From NCBI RefSeq assembly GCF_002575655.3, contig NC_053036.3:162540627-162604626 (forward strand): a DNA stretch of 64,000 nt. Reading direction: 5' to 3'. The DNA is from Aegilops tauschii subsp. strangulata. Lineage: Eukaryota > Streptophyta > Magnoliopsida > Poales > Poaceae. Positions within the stretch are counted from its first letter, which is position 1; each line of letters starts with the position of its first letter. The notes below the pieces were generated by a model that did no database searches, was not told the origin of the DNA, and worked only from the letters and a program-made list of their open reading frames with translations. Of the stretch, positions 1 through 11,275 are shown piece after piece. Made by a program: the position numbers and the translations under genes.

Positions 1-1720
1 GCCGTGGTGTACTTGTCTGCTATGATCAGCAACTCGTCTAGCGTGGCCGGCTCATCGCAGAGGAGCCTGTGCTTGAGCAGGGTGCCTTCTCTGCACCCGG
101 CAGTGAAGTATTCTATGGCCTGCACCTCGTGCACCCCTTCGCAGGAGTTGCGCAGCTCGGCCCAGCGCGTTAGGTAGTCGCGGGTGGAGTCAGTCGGGCC
201 TTGGACGCACATGGAGAGCTGGCGGGGCTTGGGCGGCCGCTTGTAGGTGCTAGTGAAGTTGTGGATGAAGACATCGGCGAAGTCCAGCCAGCTGTTGATG
301 CTGTAAGGTTTGAGGCTGTTCAGCCATGTCCGGGCCCTGGAGCATGAGCGGAACGTACTTCACGGCAACACGATTTTTGCCGTTTGCTATGCTGACGGCT
401 GTGGAGTAGTCGACCAGCCAGTCCTCCGGCTTCACGGAGCCGTTGTACTTGGGAGTGTCTCGAGGGAGCGAGAACCCTTTGGGGAAGGGATCGTCGCGAA
501 TGCGGGGGCCGAAACAGGCCGGGCCGATTGCATCTTCTTCTTCTACGGCCAGGGACCGAGCAAGCCGCTGGATCCAGTGGCGGGCGTCGTTCTCTCCGAC
601 TCCTTCACGGGGGCCTAGCAGGCCTCCGAGAGTCGGATGCTCAACAGGCGACGGGGAAGCGTGCCTCTCCCTACGAGGAGGAGGCGGACGGTCGCTCCGC
701 CTTTCCACTGCTCGAGGGTGGCCGTCTTGGTCGTGCTTGATCGTGATGTGTGGGCGGCTGTGGCTAGCAGCCGGCTCTTGGTCTCGTTGATCACGGGCGC
801 CGCCTGTCGGCGACCGGGAGGTCGCCCCATGCTCACGGCGGGGGGTGGTTTTCGGCTTGCACGTCGGGTTCCACCACACGGTGGCTGGCTTCTTGCTGCG
901 CGGTTGCCGTGTCGAGGAGCTGCTGGAGGCGCACCATCATGAAGCAATGCTCGTCGCCCACCAGGTGGTCCAGCTCGTCTGCCGCCGCCTGGGTGGCGCG
1001 CAAGTTCTCCATCGGGGTGGCGTAGACCGGGCACTCGGCTCCCAGCATGCTGGCTATGGCTGCACCGCGCTGCCGGACCGCGCCCACTCGGCTGGGTTCG
1101 CCAGCACCCGGCGTGCCGCAGACAGCGCGGTCGATCTCGCGCTGGTAGGCTTCGGTGAGGCGCCTCATGATCGCCAGCTTGTTGGCGCTGTCAAGGAGCG
1201 AGACACGGAATGATCCCAGCATTGCTCCATCGGCATCTGCCGCTACAGGCACAGACAGGCCCCGCATTGCCGCCTGCAGCGGGTCCTGGCCGGCCCCACC
1301 AGAGGCTCCGTCGTGGCTGGTGACCAGCACCTCTGTGATGGTGCTAGTGCTGGCGCTACTAACCGCAGGAGGGAGCGGGTCGTCGATGATCACCACGTTG
1401 CTGGGAAAGGCATCAGGGGACGTCGCGTCGAAGTCGATGAGCATCTCGGCGGGCGGGTCGGGGGAACCGACAGACTCCAGGTCGGAGGCATGCTCGTTGG
1501 CGATGTGGAGCTTGCCGAGGAGGCCGACGAGGCAGCTCTGGGAGCTGGCTGCTCCCGCGTCGCGCGCAGGCCTGTAGGAGAGGCGGATCCTGCCGATTAG
1601 ATTAGCAAGGCAGCGCATCGATGCAAACGCCATCAGGCGTGCCGGGCTGGCTGCGCTCGCCAGGAAGGAATAGGGTTCCCGTACAGAACGTGTTTCCTGA
1701 CGACGGTGCACCTTGCCCCA
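1..1720 (-). pseudogene. Ty3/gypsy gag region, frameshifted and truncated by window edge
   Basis: Minus-strand gag of an LTR retrotransposon; Gag would form the virus-like particle around element RNA. The N-terminal half reads from about 1700 to 833, with the recognisable stretches MLIDFDATSPDAFPSNVV and ENLRATQAAADELDHL. The frame then changes, and the core capsid region reads from about 500 downwards with FSLPRDTPKYNGSVKPEDWL. Near 335-345 the frame shifts again. From there to base 1 another frame continues the typical gag tail, with short stretches such as TWLNSL, WAELRNSCEGVHEVQAIEYF and DELLIIADKYTT. This is a Retrotrans_gag-like domain of the kind found in Tat/Retand-type grass gypsy elements. 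At least two frameshifts make it non-functional. Any pol region would lie beyond the left edge. Confidence 0.75.
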
Positions 1721-1734
1721 CGGTGGGAGCCAAA
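1721..1734 (-). other. Primer binding site of the left gypsy element
   Basis: Read on the minus strand, the LTR ends in ..CCGACA and is followed directly by TTTGGCTCCCACCGTGGGGC. This resembles the PBS-adjacent TTTGGCGCCCACC motif of many grass gypsy elements. It fixes the orientation: LTR at higher coordinates, gag below. The tRNA identity was not determined. Confidence 0.55.
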
Positions 1735-2957
1735 TGTCGGGGATATCTGGCAACATATGCTAGGGGGTGCCTTATCATGGATGGGGACAAGAGTACGTCG
1801 CCGGGCTCTAGAAGCGGGACTGAGCATGACCTGGAATGCCTACGAGGTTTACCCAGGTTCGGGGCTCTCTATGGAGATAACACCCCTAGTCCTGCTCTGT
1901 GGGGTCTCCGCATGATGACTATCGTCAATAGAGTAGCTACAAGATTCCTCCTTGAGCTATTTCGGCTAGAGGAGGAAGAAGGGCAAGGCTAGCTCTATCT
2001 TCTCCTTCTATGGGTGTGTGTATGATAGCAAAGGTTCTGAAACCTTTTCATGGGTGAGCCTGGGGTTTATATAGGCCTACCCCCAGGGGTACAATGGTAA
2101 TCAGGTCGGGTGTAGGGCCAATCCATCAGTGTCTTTGGGCGCCGGCTTCTCCGCCGGCTGCTGGGGCCCGCCGCTTGGTGGGTCCCGCCGACTGCCGTGA
2201 TCTTGGCCGACAAGTAGGGCCCACCGCCTGCGGGCCATGTTGACTGCTTTATACTGTAGCCTCGCCCCTGATAAAGGAGGCTTTGTCAGGGGGCGCATGG
2301 CTACAGTCCCGTTGTCTGGCGGGCGCTCACTGTAGCCACACCCCGTCTCATCAGATTAATGGTGCGCAGACTCCAAGGGGGAGGAGGGCCACCTGCTACG
2401 AGTCGGCCCTCCCTTGACGCTGCCTGCTTGGGATTCGCCGCCTTCTGATGTCTCACGGATAAGTAGGGCCCGCCGCCTGCGAGCCGTACCGACCGCCCAT
2501 CTTGGGAGCATGGCTCCCTCTGACGTAGATGATGTAATGGGTTGCATGGCTACAGTGCCGCGCTGGGCGAGGGGTGTCCGCTTGGTACACCCGCACGGTG
2601 GCCATGTTCCGCCCTGGATTCGGGGGTGGCAGGTTGCACTATAGCCTTGCCCTGTCTCATGATGGTTAAGTGGGTGCAAACTTTGAGGGGACGAGGGGCC
2701 GCCTGCTCGGAGTCGGCCCCCTCGTGGCCACCTTCTGAGAGCCCGCCGCCCTCTGGCAGCCGGCCCGTCGGACCAGCCGGCCTGAAGGGTCGGCCTTTTC
2801 GTCCGGGAGGTGTGCGGGGCGCAGCTAGCCCCGATGTCTTGAAATGCCATGGGGTGCCGTTGAGGCTACCCGTGGTCAATTACTCCGACAGCCGCCTCCC
2901 ACCGCCCTCCTCGAGGTTGAGCTATGTCCCGACATCCCTCAGGTACAACATCCTTAC
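1735..2957 (-). repeat. LTR of the left gypsy element (outer edge approximate)
   Basis: The inner edge is TGTCGGGGATATC at about 1735, abutting the PBS. The outer edge is uncertain. A good candidate is ..CATCCTTACA near 2957, which gives a minus-strand LTR beginning TGTAAGGATG. A minus-strand TATA-like CCTATATAAA lies at about 2066-2075. Two diverged direct repeats lie inside: a segment starting AAGTAGGGCCC at about 2213 and again at 2461, and a segment with CTCATCAG/CTCATGAT near 2345 and 2655. Only one LTR is in the window, so no target duplication can be checked. Confidence 0.55.
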
Positions 2958-3295
2958 AGCCGGCTTGCACCACTGCCCCAGCCTCCCACATCGCTCCATG
3001 GGGATATTTCTCTACTTCTTTGCCCCGCACATACCTCTACTGGCTTCTACTGTATTTGTGATGAGTTTATGTCTCATCAACTAGTCCGAGTAATCTTATT
3101 CTAATCACGTTTCTTCAATTTCTTTACCACGGGGATGCTCATCTCGATTTTATTGGAACTGCACAAAATGATCCGATGGTCAAAGGGTTGCAAACTTCAT
3201 TTCTTTGGAAGCTTCAACGTTGCCAACAAATTAAAGCCTGGTTAGGGTTTAGGGTTCAAGGGCTAGGGACTGCATGGATCATTTTTCTTTAGTTG
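2958..3295. other. Unassigned spacer
   Basis: No coding or repeat structure was recognised. It may include the true outer end of the LTR on its left. Two telomere-like TTTAGGG-type units near 3245 look fortuitous. Confidence 0.4.
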
Positions 3296-3389
3296 TCTCT
3301 CTTCCAAAATAAGTGTCAACTTTAGAACTAGTACAACTTTGTACTAAAGTTTGCATAAAGTTGAGACACTTATTTTGGAATGGAGGGAG
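3296..3389. mobile_element. Stowaway-type MITE (left terminus decayed)
   Basis: A short inverted-repeat element: the left arm CTCTTCCAAAATAAGTGTC pairs with the right arm GACACTTATTTTGGAATGGA, and the right terminus is GGAGGGAG followed by TA. The left terminal CTCCCTCC is degraded, so only the right TA of the target duplication is evident. It is non-coding and would be mobilised in trans by Tc1/mariner transposase. Confidence 0.8.
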
Positions 3390-3429
3390 TACATATTGGC
3401 TATGATCTGTCAATCATTGAGATGCAATA

Positions 3430-4740
3430 CACTACAAAAAAAATCCGTGATGATACGTGTTTGTCACAGTAGGTCACGTTTTCTGTCATGCCTGTACATC
3501 CATGACAAATTTATGACAGAATCAAGATAGTCATACCTGTGTTGTCGTAGAAGTGTTCCATGACATTACCAAAATTATCATCACGAAAGTGTCCACTTCC
3601 ATGACAATAAATCGCGCGTCACAGAAGTGCTTTCGTCAAGGGTGACCGGCACGTGGCATCCACCGTAACGGAACGCCGTTAAGCTAATAGGTCCGGTTTT
3701 GGATCCGATAACCCGTTAACAGCCGAGACCAATGAGAAATTTCCACGTGTAAAATTCTGATTGGCCGGAGGGAACACCTGTCAGCTCGTCAGTGGGCAAG
3801 ATGTCGCCCGTCCATTGGAGGAAACATGCCTACGATACGTCGACACATGGCTGGGCCCAACATAGGCCCATATAGGTTAAAAATGCTGGCCCAGTCAAAG
3901 GCCCATAGTACTTACTCAGGTACTAGTGGGCCAGCCCAATAACGGCCTGCTTAATAAAGGCCCATTTACGGCCCGAAGCCAGATCTGGCCCGTTAATTGT
4001 TCGCCTAATATTTGGGCCCATTTACGGCCCGAAGCCAGATCTGGCCCGTTAATTGTTCACCGAATATTTGGGCCCAATTACAGCCCAGTGATTTCGGCCT
4101 GTTAGAGGCCCGATGTAGACATGGGCCCATTTCAGCTCGGTGTGACTTTCGGCCTGGGAATGGCTCGTGCTGCCCATGGGCCATATATGGTCCGACGGGA
4201 CATCGGGCCCACTAACGGTCCATGATAAAGGTGGCAATAGTTAAGCCCAACATAACTTTCGACCTGTTAAAGGCCTGTCGCATAATTCGGCCCGTTGATG
4301 TCTCTACTAAGCTTTCGGCCTCTTAAAGGCCCATGATATCAGTGAGCCAACTAAGGCCCGAGATATGTTTCGGCCTGGTAACTGCCCGTGATATAATTGG
4401 GCCCAAAAAGGCCCGGTCTACATTTCAGCCTGCTGAAGGCCCATCGACGACTAGTGGCCCACATGCATTTCGGCCTGCTAAAGGCCCATGGTTTCATCTG
4501 GGCCGTAACAGACCAGTATAATATTCAGCCTGTTAATGGCCCAACGGTACCTGGGCCAAACTAAGCACTAGGTCCACAAAAGGCCCAACTAAAATATAGG
4601 TCGGTGTAAGTTGTGGGCCTCGCGCAAAGTGTGAAGGCCCCAATCATTCGGGCCCAAGAAAGATGCAGGCCGGCCCAATTGTGGCCCGCTAAACACCAGG
4701 CCCGTTAGAGGCGAATGTTTCGGCCTGGTCGACTACATCT
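3430..4740 (-). mobile_element. CACTA-type terminus with GGCCC-rich subterminal array
   Basis: The segment opens with CACTACAAAAAAAATCCGTG, a CACTA-superfamily-type terminal motif. It is followed by short direct and inverted motifs (CATGACA, TCATCACG) typical of subterminal transposase-binding regions. From about 3840 to 4720 it becomes a dense degenerate array of GGCCCA/GGCCCG and TTTCGGCCTG units, including a clean 57-bp tandem duplication at 3961 and 4018. The matching inverted terminus (..TTTGTAGTG) was not found in the window, so the element is incomplete, rearranged or ends elsewhere. The Ptta/En/Spm-family gene directly to the right is probably its cargo, read towards this end; that link is inference. 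Confidence 0.6.
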
Positions 4741-5001
4741 GATTTTTTTCCAGATAGCGAATGATGGCAGTAACTAGTAGGAATTAAGAACAAACCTACT
4801 CTATACAATAAATAAATTACGGCATAGTAACTAAGAATAAACCTACACTATACAATAAAGGATTTATGGTATATTACATCCACTGGGCATCGAAGTTCGC
4901 CACCAGTGATCATAAAGCGCAACGAGGAAGTAGATTACAAAAACTGGGCACCATTGCAGCGTAACAAAATAATACTGAACCGAGACCACTTCCAAGACAG
5001 T
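4741..5001 (-). other. Region between the gene's distal stop codon and the CACTA subterminal array
   Basis: AT-rich, with no coding potential. A direct repeat of a phrase around CTACTCTATACAATAAA / CTACACTATACAATAAA occurs near 4796 and 4844. It probably serves as the 3' untranslated and polyadenylation region of the minus-strand gene. Confidence 0.4.
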
Positions 5002-7896
5002 TCAAGAAAGGTTAGCCTTGCGCAGGAACTGCTGCGCAAGCTGCTGAGCAAGGCTGTGAGACTGGCCTAGCATGTCGGTCATAGCTTCCAGGTGTAGCTG
5101 TTTAGCGATGAGGTTCTCATTGGTATTCTCCGCAATCTTTCTTAGAGATAGGACTTCAAGTCAAAGTTGAGTTGCAGAATGCCTTTCTGCTAGAACTTGG
5201 GACTGAAGAAGTCGAACTGATTCAGACAACAAATTATGTGAGCTTGTCTGACTGCTAGTCTCAAGTAACTTGAACACTGCATCAAGACAAGACTTTGGGG
5301 TTGTCTCGCTATCTTCAAGATGTTTTGCCTTCTTTGTTGCAATATATGTTGGGTTTGTCTCACAGCCTTCAGCAGACTTGTGCATGCCATCAGGCATATC
5401 ACCCTGAAACAAAGCAGAGAGATGACAGGTTTTGCACGTGTATAAACAAAGATGATAACTGTGCTGTCAATTCCATCCAATTTCAAATTATAAAATAAAG
5501 AGTAAGTTCAAAATATCAATAGCATAATTTGGCATTGTTCATAATGCGGGGAGCTTCACCACACTACTGGATTACCATGTCAACATAACAAGCATAGATG
5601 AAGGGCAAAGAAAATCATTGTATCTATTTTGGTTAATGTGTATGGCATGTTGTTCATATCATCAGCCACATCAGTAAGATAAAACAGGAGATGACAAGGT
5701 GCAAATGTGGGAAAGCATACATATAGGGAGTATTGAGTAATGTGCATGGTATGAATAAGGAATTTGGTTTTACAAGTAAATCTTAGAACTTACGGTTCTT
5801 GCGAACATGCATTTTGGTAGAAACAGCAAACTAAACAGCACTAAACGATAGGGAGTATGAGCAAATTAAACAACAGTTGAGGATAAAGGCTTTAGAAGGA
5901 CTGACTTACATTAACAGTTAACACCGGCTTTATAATGCCCTTCTCCATGTCAAGGGAAGGATAACTCAAGAATTTCAGCACAGAATCTTCTTCATAAGCA
6001 TTGCCTGTACTCTACATCTTGTAGAGAGTAATTATAGATATGATAATACTGGAAGGGATAGAGGATAATGAAGATAAGATGCAGATTGATGCTACATACT
6101 CAACTACCAATCCCTGGAAGTACAAGCGTTACAGGACAAAATGTACTGACAAGAGGAATGGGCTACACTTCTGCACTGGCATTGTCTGTGTATTCTACTT
6201 TTTGGTAAGATTAAATATAGATCTGATCTTTTTTAGTAAATGGTGGGCGAGGGAGATAAGATGCAGAATGCTACAAAATGAACCAATCCCTCTTCCCATA
6301 ATACAAAAGTGTTTTGAACACTGGTGTACTGTCCAAAACGTTCTTATATTATGGGACGGAGGGAGTAGCTGTTAATGTAAGTACAGTGATAGACGACGTT
6401 CAGTCCTTACAAGAGGACTGCAGAGCTAAACCTCTTCAAAAGCATTGGGTTGATTCTAAATTTATGTAAGAGTCCATACGGATCTTATAATGTCCACCAA
6501 ACGGACGATAACGAGGCTAACATGTGCAGTGATGCTACATAATCAAACAGTTATGAAAGTAAGTATGGTCATACAGGGCAAGAGGTACTCACAAGACCAA
6601 TGCAGTGTGCAGTATAGTTGCGAGATTCTGTGGTCCCTTGAGAATGAATGTTCTTCTGCTAACAGTTTTTGTACAACTGAGACATTAAGGCAAATGCAGA
6701 AATGTAGTTCAAATTGTGATGTGATATCATAGACAGTACCTTACGCTGCAGCCGAGACCAATGTGTAACAAGATTATTCCAGTCACTGTCGGATAAATGT
6801 AGCACCGGAGACTTTACAGAAATTTCGTTTAGAGGCTTACCATCGAAATGCGCTTGCCTCAGGTACGAACGATACTTCATCAACGAGTGCCTGAAAAGTG
6901 CAACCAACCCTTGCTCGTCTTCACAATCCAGTTTGGTCCTCGCCTATTTAAAAGAATGAAATCTTGTGTCTTCTGTCAGCAGAAACATATGCAGTAATGA
7001 CCATGAATAACATTAGTACATTACTTACGCGTAAGTTGCGGAGGAAGACTGGAAATTGTTTTGTGTCTGCGGTATAATCTTTCCATGAAGGAAAGATGCG
7101 CACAAAGTTCCTGACAATAATATAAGCTTTGTCTTCTAAACTGGGAAGAAATGGAACAGTGGTCCTATTTGCTGCAATTGGGGCTCTCTCTGGTTCGAAA
7201 AGGGATTTGGCAACTGGATTTGGTGTACTCTTTACTGGAATGGGGGTTTTGCGTCGTAGAGCTGGTGCTATGTCAACTGGCATAATCATAATGTTTGCTG
7301 CAGTTGGGGTCTGCTGAGTTGGGGCATCAGAAATGACCAGTGTAGTAGGGCTAGAGTCTGCTAGAGTTGGGGTGTTTTGTGGGTCAGGTGATATTGCAAC
7401 TACACCTAATGGGCTATTTGATTTATCAGGTGCCACTACCTTTTCCAAATACTTTGCTTGTGCTCCTCCACGATCAGCAATCGCCCTCTTCCTTTTGAAT
7501 GTCTGATACAGAAGAACAACATTTGAATGGATAAATATGGTATGATGACAGATGGAATATGTACTGAAAATGGATAGGCAGGGCGTATTCACATACACGA
7601 TGTGTAAACTAAGCTAATGGCAGTTCAACAAAGTAGAAGCAATGCAAAGCATCAGTTGTAAGATATGTGCGACCAATATAACCTTGGAAAGTTAGAGCAA
7701 GCACCTTGATGGGTGGATAAGATAGGGCATCTTCCTCTGACTCCTCCACTAGGGAGCTACATTGACTTAGGTCTCCCTCTAGCTTAGAATCACTGTTAGG
7801 ATCATATTCTGAGCATGAATCTGTAGCTGGAGAGCGTTTGCATTGCATTGCATCCAGACTTGATTTCAGTCCCTTAATGCCAAGTTTGACAGCCAT
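5002..7896 (-). CDS. Ptta/En/Spm (Transposase_24) family protein, six exons, with an in-frame stop in the last exon
   Basis: CACTA-associated protein, presumably nuclear and DNA-binding. Exons on the minus strand: 7896-7705, 7502-7029, 6943-6740, 6655-6593, 6011-5910 and 5403-5161. All introns are phase 0 with GT/AG ends. The family is shown by SPVLHLSDSDWNNLVTHW in exon 3 and TTESRNYTAHC in exon 4, which match the conserved DWxxLVxHW and GSRSYxAHC patterns of plant Ptta/En/Spm proteins. Exon 1 begins MAVKLGIKGLK at 7896 and is acidic and Ser-rich. Exon 2 is Pro/Ser-rich and disordered-looking. Exon 6 is helical and Gln/Leu/Ser-rich. A TGA at 5161-5163 ends the protein at about 425 residues, but the frame continues with coiled-coil-like sequence (LGQSHSLAQQLAQQFLRK) to a TGA at 5002-5004. 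The first stop may therefore be a recent nonsense mutation. No TNPD/DDE transposase gene is nearby, so the element is probably non-autonomous. Confidence 0.75.
6286..6365. mobile_element. Stowaway-type MITE inside an intron of the Transposase_24 gene
   Basis: The left arm (CCCTCTTCCCATAATACAAAA) pairs imperfectly with the right arm (TTCTTATATTATGGGACGGA). The right terminus GGAGGGAG is followed by TA at 6366-6367. It sits in the intron between exon 5 (5910-6011) and exon 4 (6593-6655), so it should not alter the protein. Confidence 0.75.
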
Positions 7897-9250
7897 GGCA
7901 TTGTTGTGCTTTTATTATTTTCATGCGCGCAAGCTCATAATCATTATGATGCTGTTCAGAATCTGAGATTCATGAAAACATAAAAAGTAGTCAGATTATC
8001 TATGGAATGCATAGCGGATTCCACTCGAAGAGTGTCACCCTATAACCCCTGCATATACAAAGTTCACCCCCCAACCGTGCTGATCAGACCACACATAGAA
8101 ATACAAACCCCTTATGTCTCTATAACAGGCAGACACACATTTCAAAACTGAAGTAGGAACATTAGAATCAAATGAAATTCGTATTTGAACAAATAAACTA
8201 AGGAATTATGAGTGTCATAATGTTTAGCTTCAAGGGTGCAGTGTTGGTAGTGCGACACAAAGCAAGTAGGCAGATTGTATTCCGTGTAAAGATCAAAGCC
8301 TATGTAAAAGCGGGAAATGACACTTTCTTTCTATACAATGCAGTGTTCGTTGCCCACACATGATGGAAGAGACCACATAGAGAAATACTATTCACTCATG
8401 TCTATGGTTGCAGTATTTAGAAACAGGGTGGTCCACCCTAAAAGAATATTGACAACAAATATGAGAAGGCAAGCATAGATGTACTGAATCAATAATTTAC
8501 TTGTGAGCTTACTAGGACAAGTATGCATAATTGTAACTGCAGTAAGAGACCGTCCAAAATCTGAATCAAGAAGTTTGTCTAGCACTCATTGTTTGCAACT
8601 AATCGACGTGAATAATTGGATATTATTTTGAATGAGTAAGAAAGACAAGTAAAATTGTCAACAAACCTGGCTTGCAGTAGTAATCTAGGTCAATGTCACT
8701 ACGACCAACAATCCAAAATGACAAGTGTCTGTTCCTAGGGCCGGAATTTTGCAAACCCTGTGAACTTTACAGGTACTAAAGATTACCGAAATACATCTGA
8801 ACCATTAAGTGTAGGTAGCACTGAGCACACAACAAACACTAATGACAGTCCTGCCTAATGAGTAATGAATCAATTAGAAAATGGGTGATGAGGAGTGGCT
8901 GCTGAGTGTTGAGGACGTATCTCAGGATAAATCGGGTTGCCTTAGTGGGTGTTGCACGCCTGAGACCTGAATGGACTGGGAAGGTAGGCACGGCGGCACG
9001 CCCGAGCAGTGGTGACGCTGTTGGGCGAGCGGCTCCTGACCTCCTGTTAATCTGGCGTCTCCTCCTAGAGTCATGCCGTCCGGGGACGGCAAGTCGCCGG
9101 CGAGGCAGGCAGCTGGGGGCGAGTAGAGATCGGAAGCGCATAGCAGAACAGAGGGGAATCGGGGCCTGGGACGACCCAAAATCCCAGGATGGGCCGGCCC
9201 ACCGTGGGCACCCTGTAGAGATACACACCCGAGCGGCGAACATGCATTTT
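7897..9250. other. Upstream region of the Transposase_24 gene; no supported gene
   Basis: Mostly AT-rich, non-coding sequence with no clear long repeat. A GC-richer patch at 8950-9200 gives short overlapping ORFs in several frames with no recognisable domain. It would hold the promoter and untranslated leader of the minus-strand gene, but no convincing TATA box was identified. Confidence 0.35.
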
Positions 9251-9454
9251 TGAAACTAATTTAGGAACATTTAGCTGACCAATTAAACGAATCTCTTTTA
9301 ATAATAGCAAATTCGTATTTGAACAACTAAGCTTGTTTAGTTTGATGGGTGGAGCAGTGCTATTACGACCCGAAGCACGTATTCTGATCGTATAGTGATC
9401 ATAAAAAGGGGAAACCGGAGAAATGATATTTAGCAGCCATTGTTTGCTTCGAAC

Positions 9455-9855
9455 TAAGACCTAAATTCTAAGAGCTGAAAAGAAAGTAGAGTAAGCAAGT
9501 TAAGATCTATTTTCTGGTTGAGATCAAAAAGTTGAGGAGATATGAAGTACCACCTCTCTTGCGGTGCCGTGTAGGCATCGGGGGTGTGATGGCTGTCGGT
9601 GGCATTGAAGCAGATCTGCGACGGTAGATGGGTGCATCGGGGGATAAGTCCCGTTGCGGTGGAAGAGAAGGTCGTGTGAGCGGCCCCGGCAAAGAGGACG
9701 ACGACGCCGATGAAGTGAGAGGACGTGATGCAAGGCTCTTGGTCCGCCGCCGTGGATGAGAAACGTCCATCTCTAGCAGTGGACGACACGGTCTTGGTAG
9801 GCGCTCCGGCATGGTGGAGGACGGTGGCGATGGATGTGGTGGAGGACGACGGCAA
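9455..9855 (-). CDS. Ser/Pro/Thr-rich exon-like region, unknown function
   Basis: GC-rich coding-like segment on the minus strand, open in two overlapping frames. One frame (from 9855) contains HHAGAPTKTVSSTARDGRF, which resembles HHRTGATSSTPSSTAPGGPL in the minus-strand region at 31807-32316. The other frame, starting around 9812 (MPERLPRPCRPLLEMD), is Arg/Pro/Ser-rich and reaches HRKRGG before a possible GTGGTA donor near 9553. It may be the first exon of a minus-strand gene related to the locus at 29.5-32.3 kb. The shared low-complexity composition could exaggerate the similarity. A purine-rich minisatellite of GGTGGAGGACGGCGGCGATG-like units lies just upstream at about 9810-9900. No domain was recognised. 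Confidence 0.3.
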
Positions 9856-9984
9856 TGGATAGGGTGGAGGACGGCGGCGATGGATGGTGTGGCGGATGGA
9901 GGCTGGTGTGGGGATGGTGTTCTAGCGCGGACGGTGTATGAATGGGAAAATGGAGGGAGAGGTACGGGGAACCATGTTTTTGGG

Positions 9985-10440
9985 ACGCGCATGTCTGAAA
10001 TATGGGAAAGTTACGAACTTAGCCCCCGTTTAAAATTTGGACGTCTCGTCGGTTGGGGATACGACAGTAATCTCGCATCTCGCCAATATTTTCCCAGAGC
10101 GATTTCGGGCGAGGAGAGGGTGGTTGGCGCCCATGGTGTATGGACGGGGCTGACAGGTAGGGCGGTTGTGTCACGTCTGAGTGAAGTTAAAAACCTGCCC
10201 CTATTGAAAATATTTGCCTACATCGATTTCGGCCGAGTCGAGTTTGTTTTGCCGCCCATCGTGTATGAATGGGTAAATGGAGCGAGAAATAGAGGTCTTT
10301 CGGACGAGCTTGAATCAAATGTGTTTTGCCGCCCATGTTTGGCGCCCACCGTGTTGGAATGGGCTCAAGGCGGTCGTGTCACGTCTAATTGAAGTTACTA
10401 TCCTATCCCTATTTAGAGCAGTGGAAATCGGGCCGATGGA
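9985..10440. repeat. Degenerate tandem repeat with GTCACGTCT and GGCGCCCA motifs
   Basis: Two diverged units of about 220 bp share GGCGCCCA, a GTGTCACGTCT core, AGTGAAGTT/ATTGAAGTT and a closing ATTTCGGCCGA / AATCGGGCCGA. They begin near 10120 and 10340. A weaker partial unit begins near 9975. The open frame across this stretch is a shadow of the repeat, not a gene. Confidence 0.45.
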
Positions 10441-11275
10441 TTGTCCGTGTAATGGGTAGACAGTAATTTCCATCTCCCAAACACTTGGCTTCGGGCAGCC
10501 GACGTGGGAGTGGACATTTTGCTGCTTCTTTCGAATTTTGGGACAATTAGCATCCACGTTTACCCTGGAAACTAAATTCGAATCCATTTTGTATTCCTGT
10601 ATGAATCTTTATAAATCATTCTATGTGTTTTTATATATCTTCAAAAGGACGACAAAGATGTATTCCACTGTCATATATGAATATGGTTTACAAATGCCGA
10701 TACTCAAATTCAGAAGCTAGAATCCAGTTTAAGGTGAATTCGAATATTTGGAACACATCATGTCCAACTCAAATGTCACACGCAGCATAATGTGTACTCC
10801 CATTTAGATATGTACACAAGCGATGTATCAAGATTCAAATACCGAGTCAATCAACCAAGAATGTACAGAACTAACAGACATATAAACACTTATAGAGTAT
10901 ATTGATCAATAATATCAACCAACATACATAAGCCAGGCCGCCGTACTTTTTTTTGCTACAACAACATCCTTTTTTTAGCCAAGCTACTACAACATCTTGG
11001 CCCTTTCCGATGCGTGCCACTTATGGTCCATCTATACTACTATTATTGTTGAATGCACATTCAGCCCGATTGGTATATTTGTAGGTCTGGCACAGCAATC
11101 AAAATGAAATGTCTCCGAGTCTTATCAATTAATACAGACTTGTGCTCAAATAAAATTACTAACCAAAAAACAAAAAACAAAAAACAATTATTAAATGTTC
11201 TCTAAAACAAATGGTTTGATTGATAACATGAACAAACAACACAAAGGTTATTCAACGATGGAAAGAACATTTCAC
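10441..11275. other. AT-rich unassigned spacer
   Basis: No coding, terminal-repeat or hairpin structure was recognised. Short A- and T-runs are the only features. Confidence 0.35.

Noticed and set aside
3240..3275. Telomere-like TTTAGGG units
   Set aside because: Only two imperfect units; too short to mean an interstitial telomere.
7129..7317. Plus-strand ORF of 62 codons
   Set aside because: Antisense shadow of exon 2 of the Transposase_24 gene.
9811..10392. 193-codon plus-strand ORF
   Set aside because: It crosses a minisatellite and a degenerate tandem repeat, has no domain, and lies opposite a more plausible exon.
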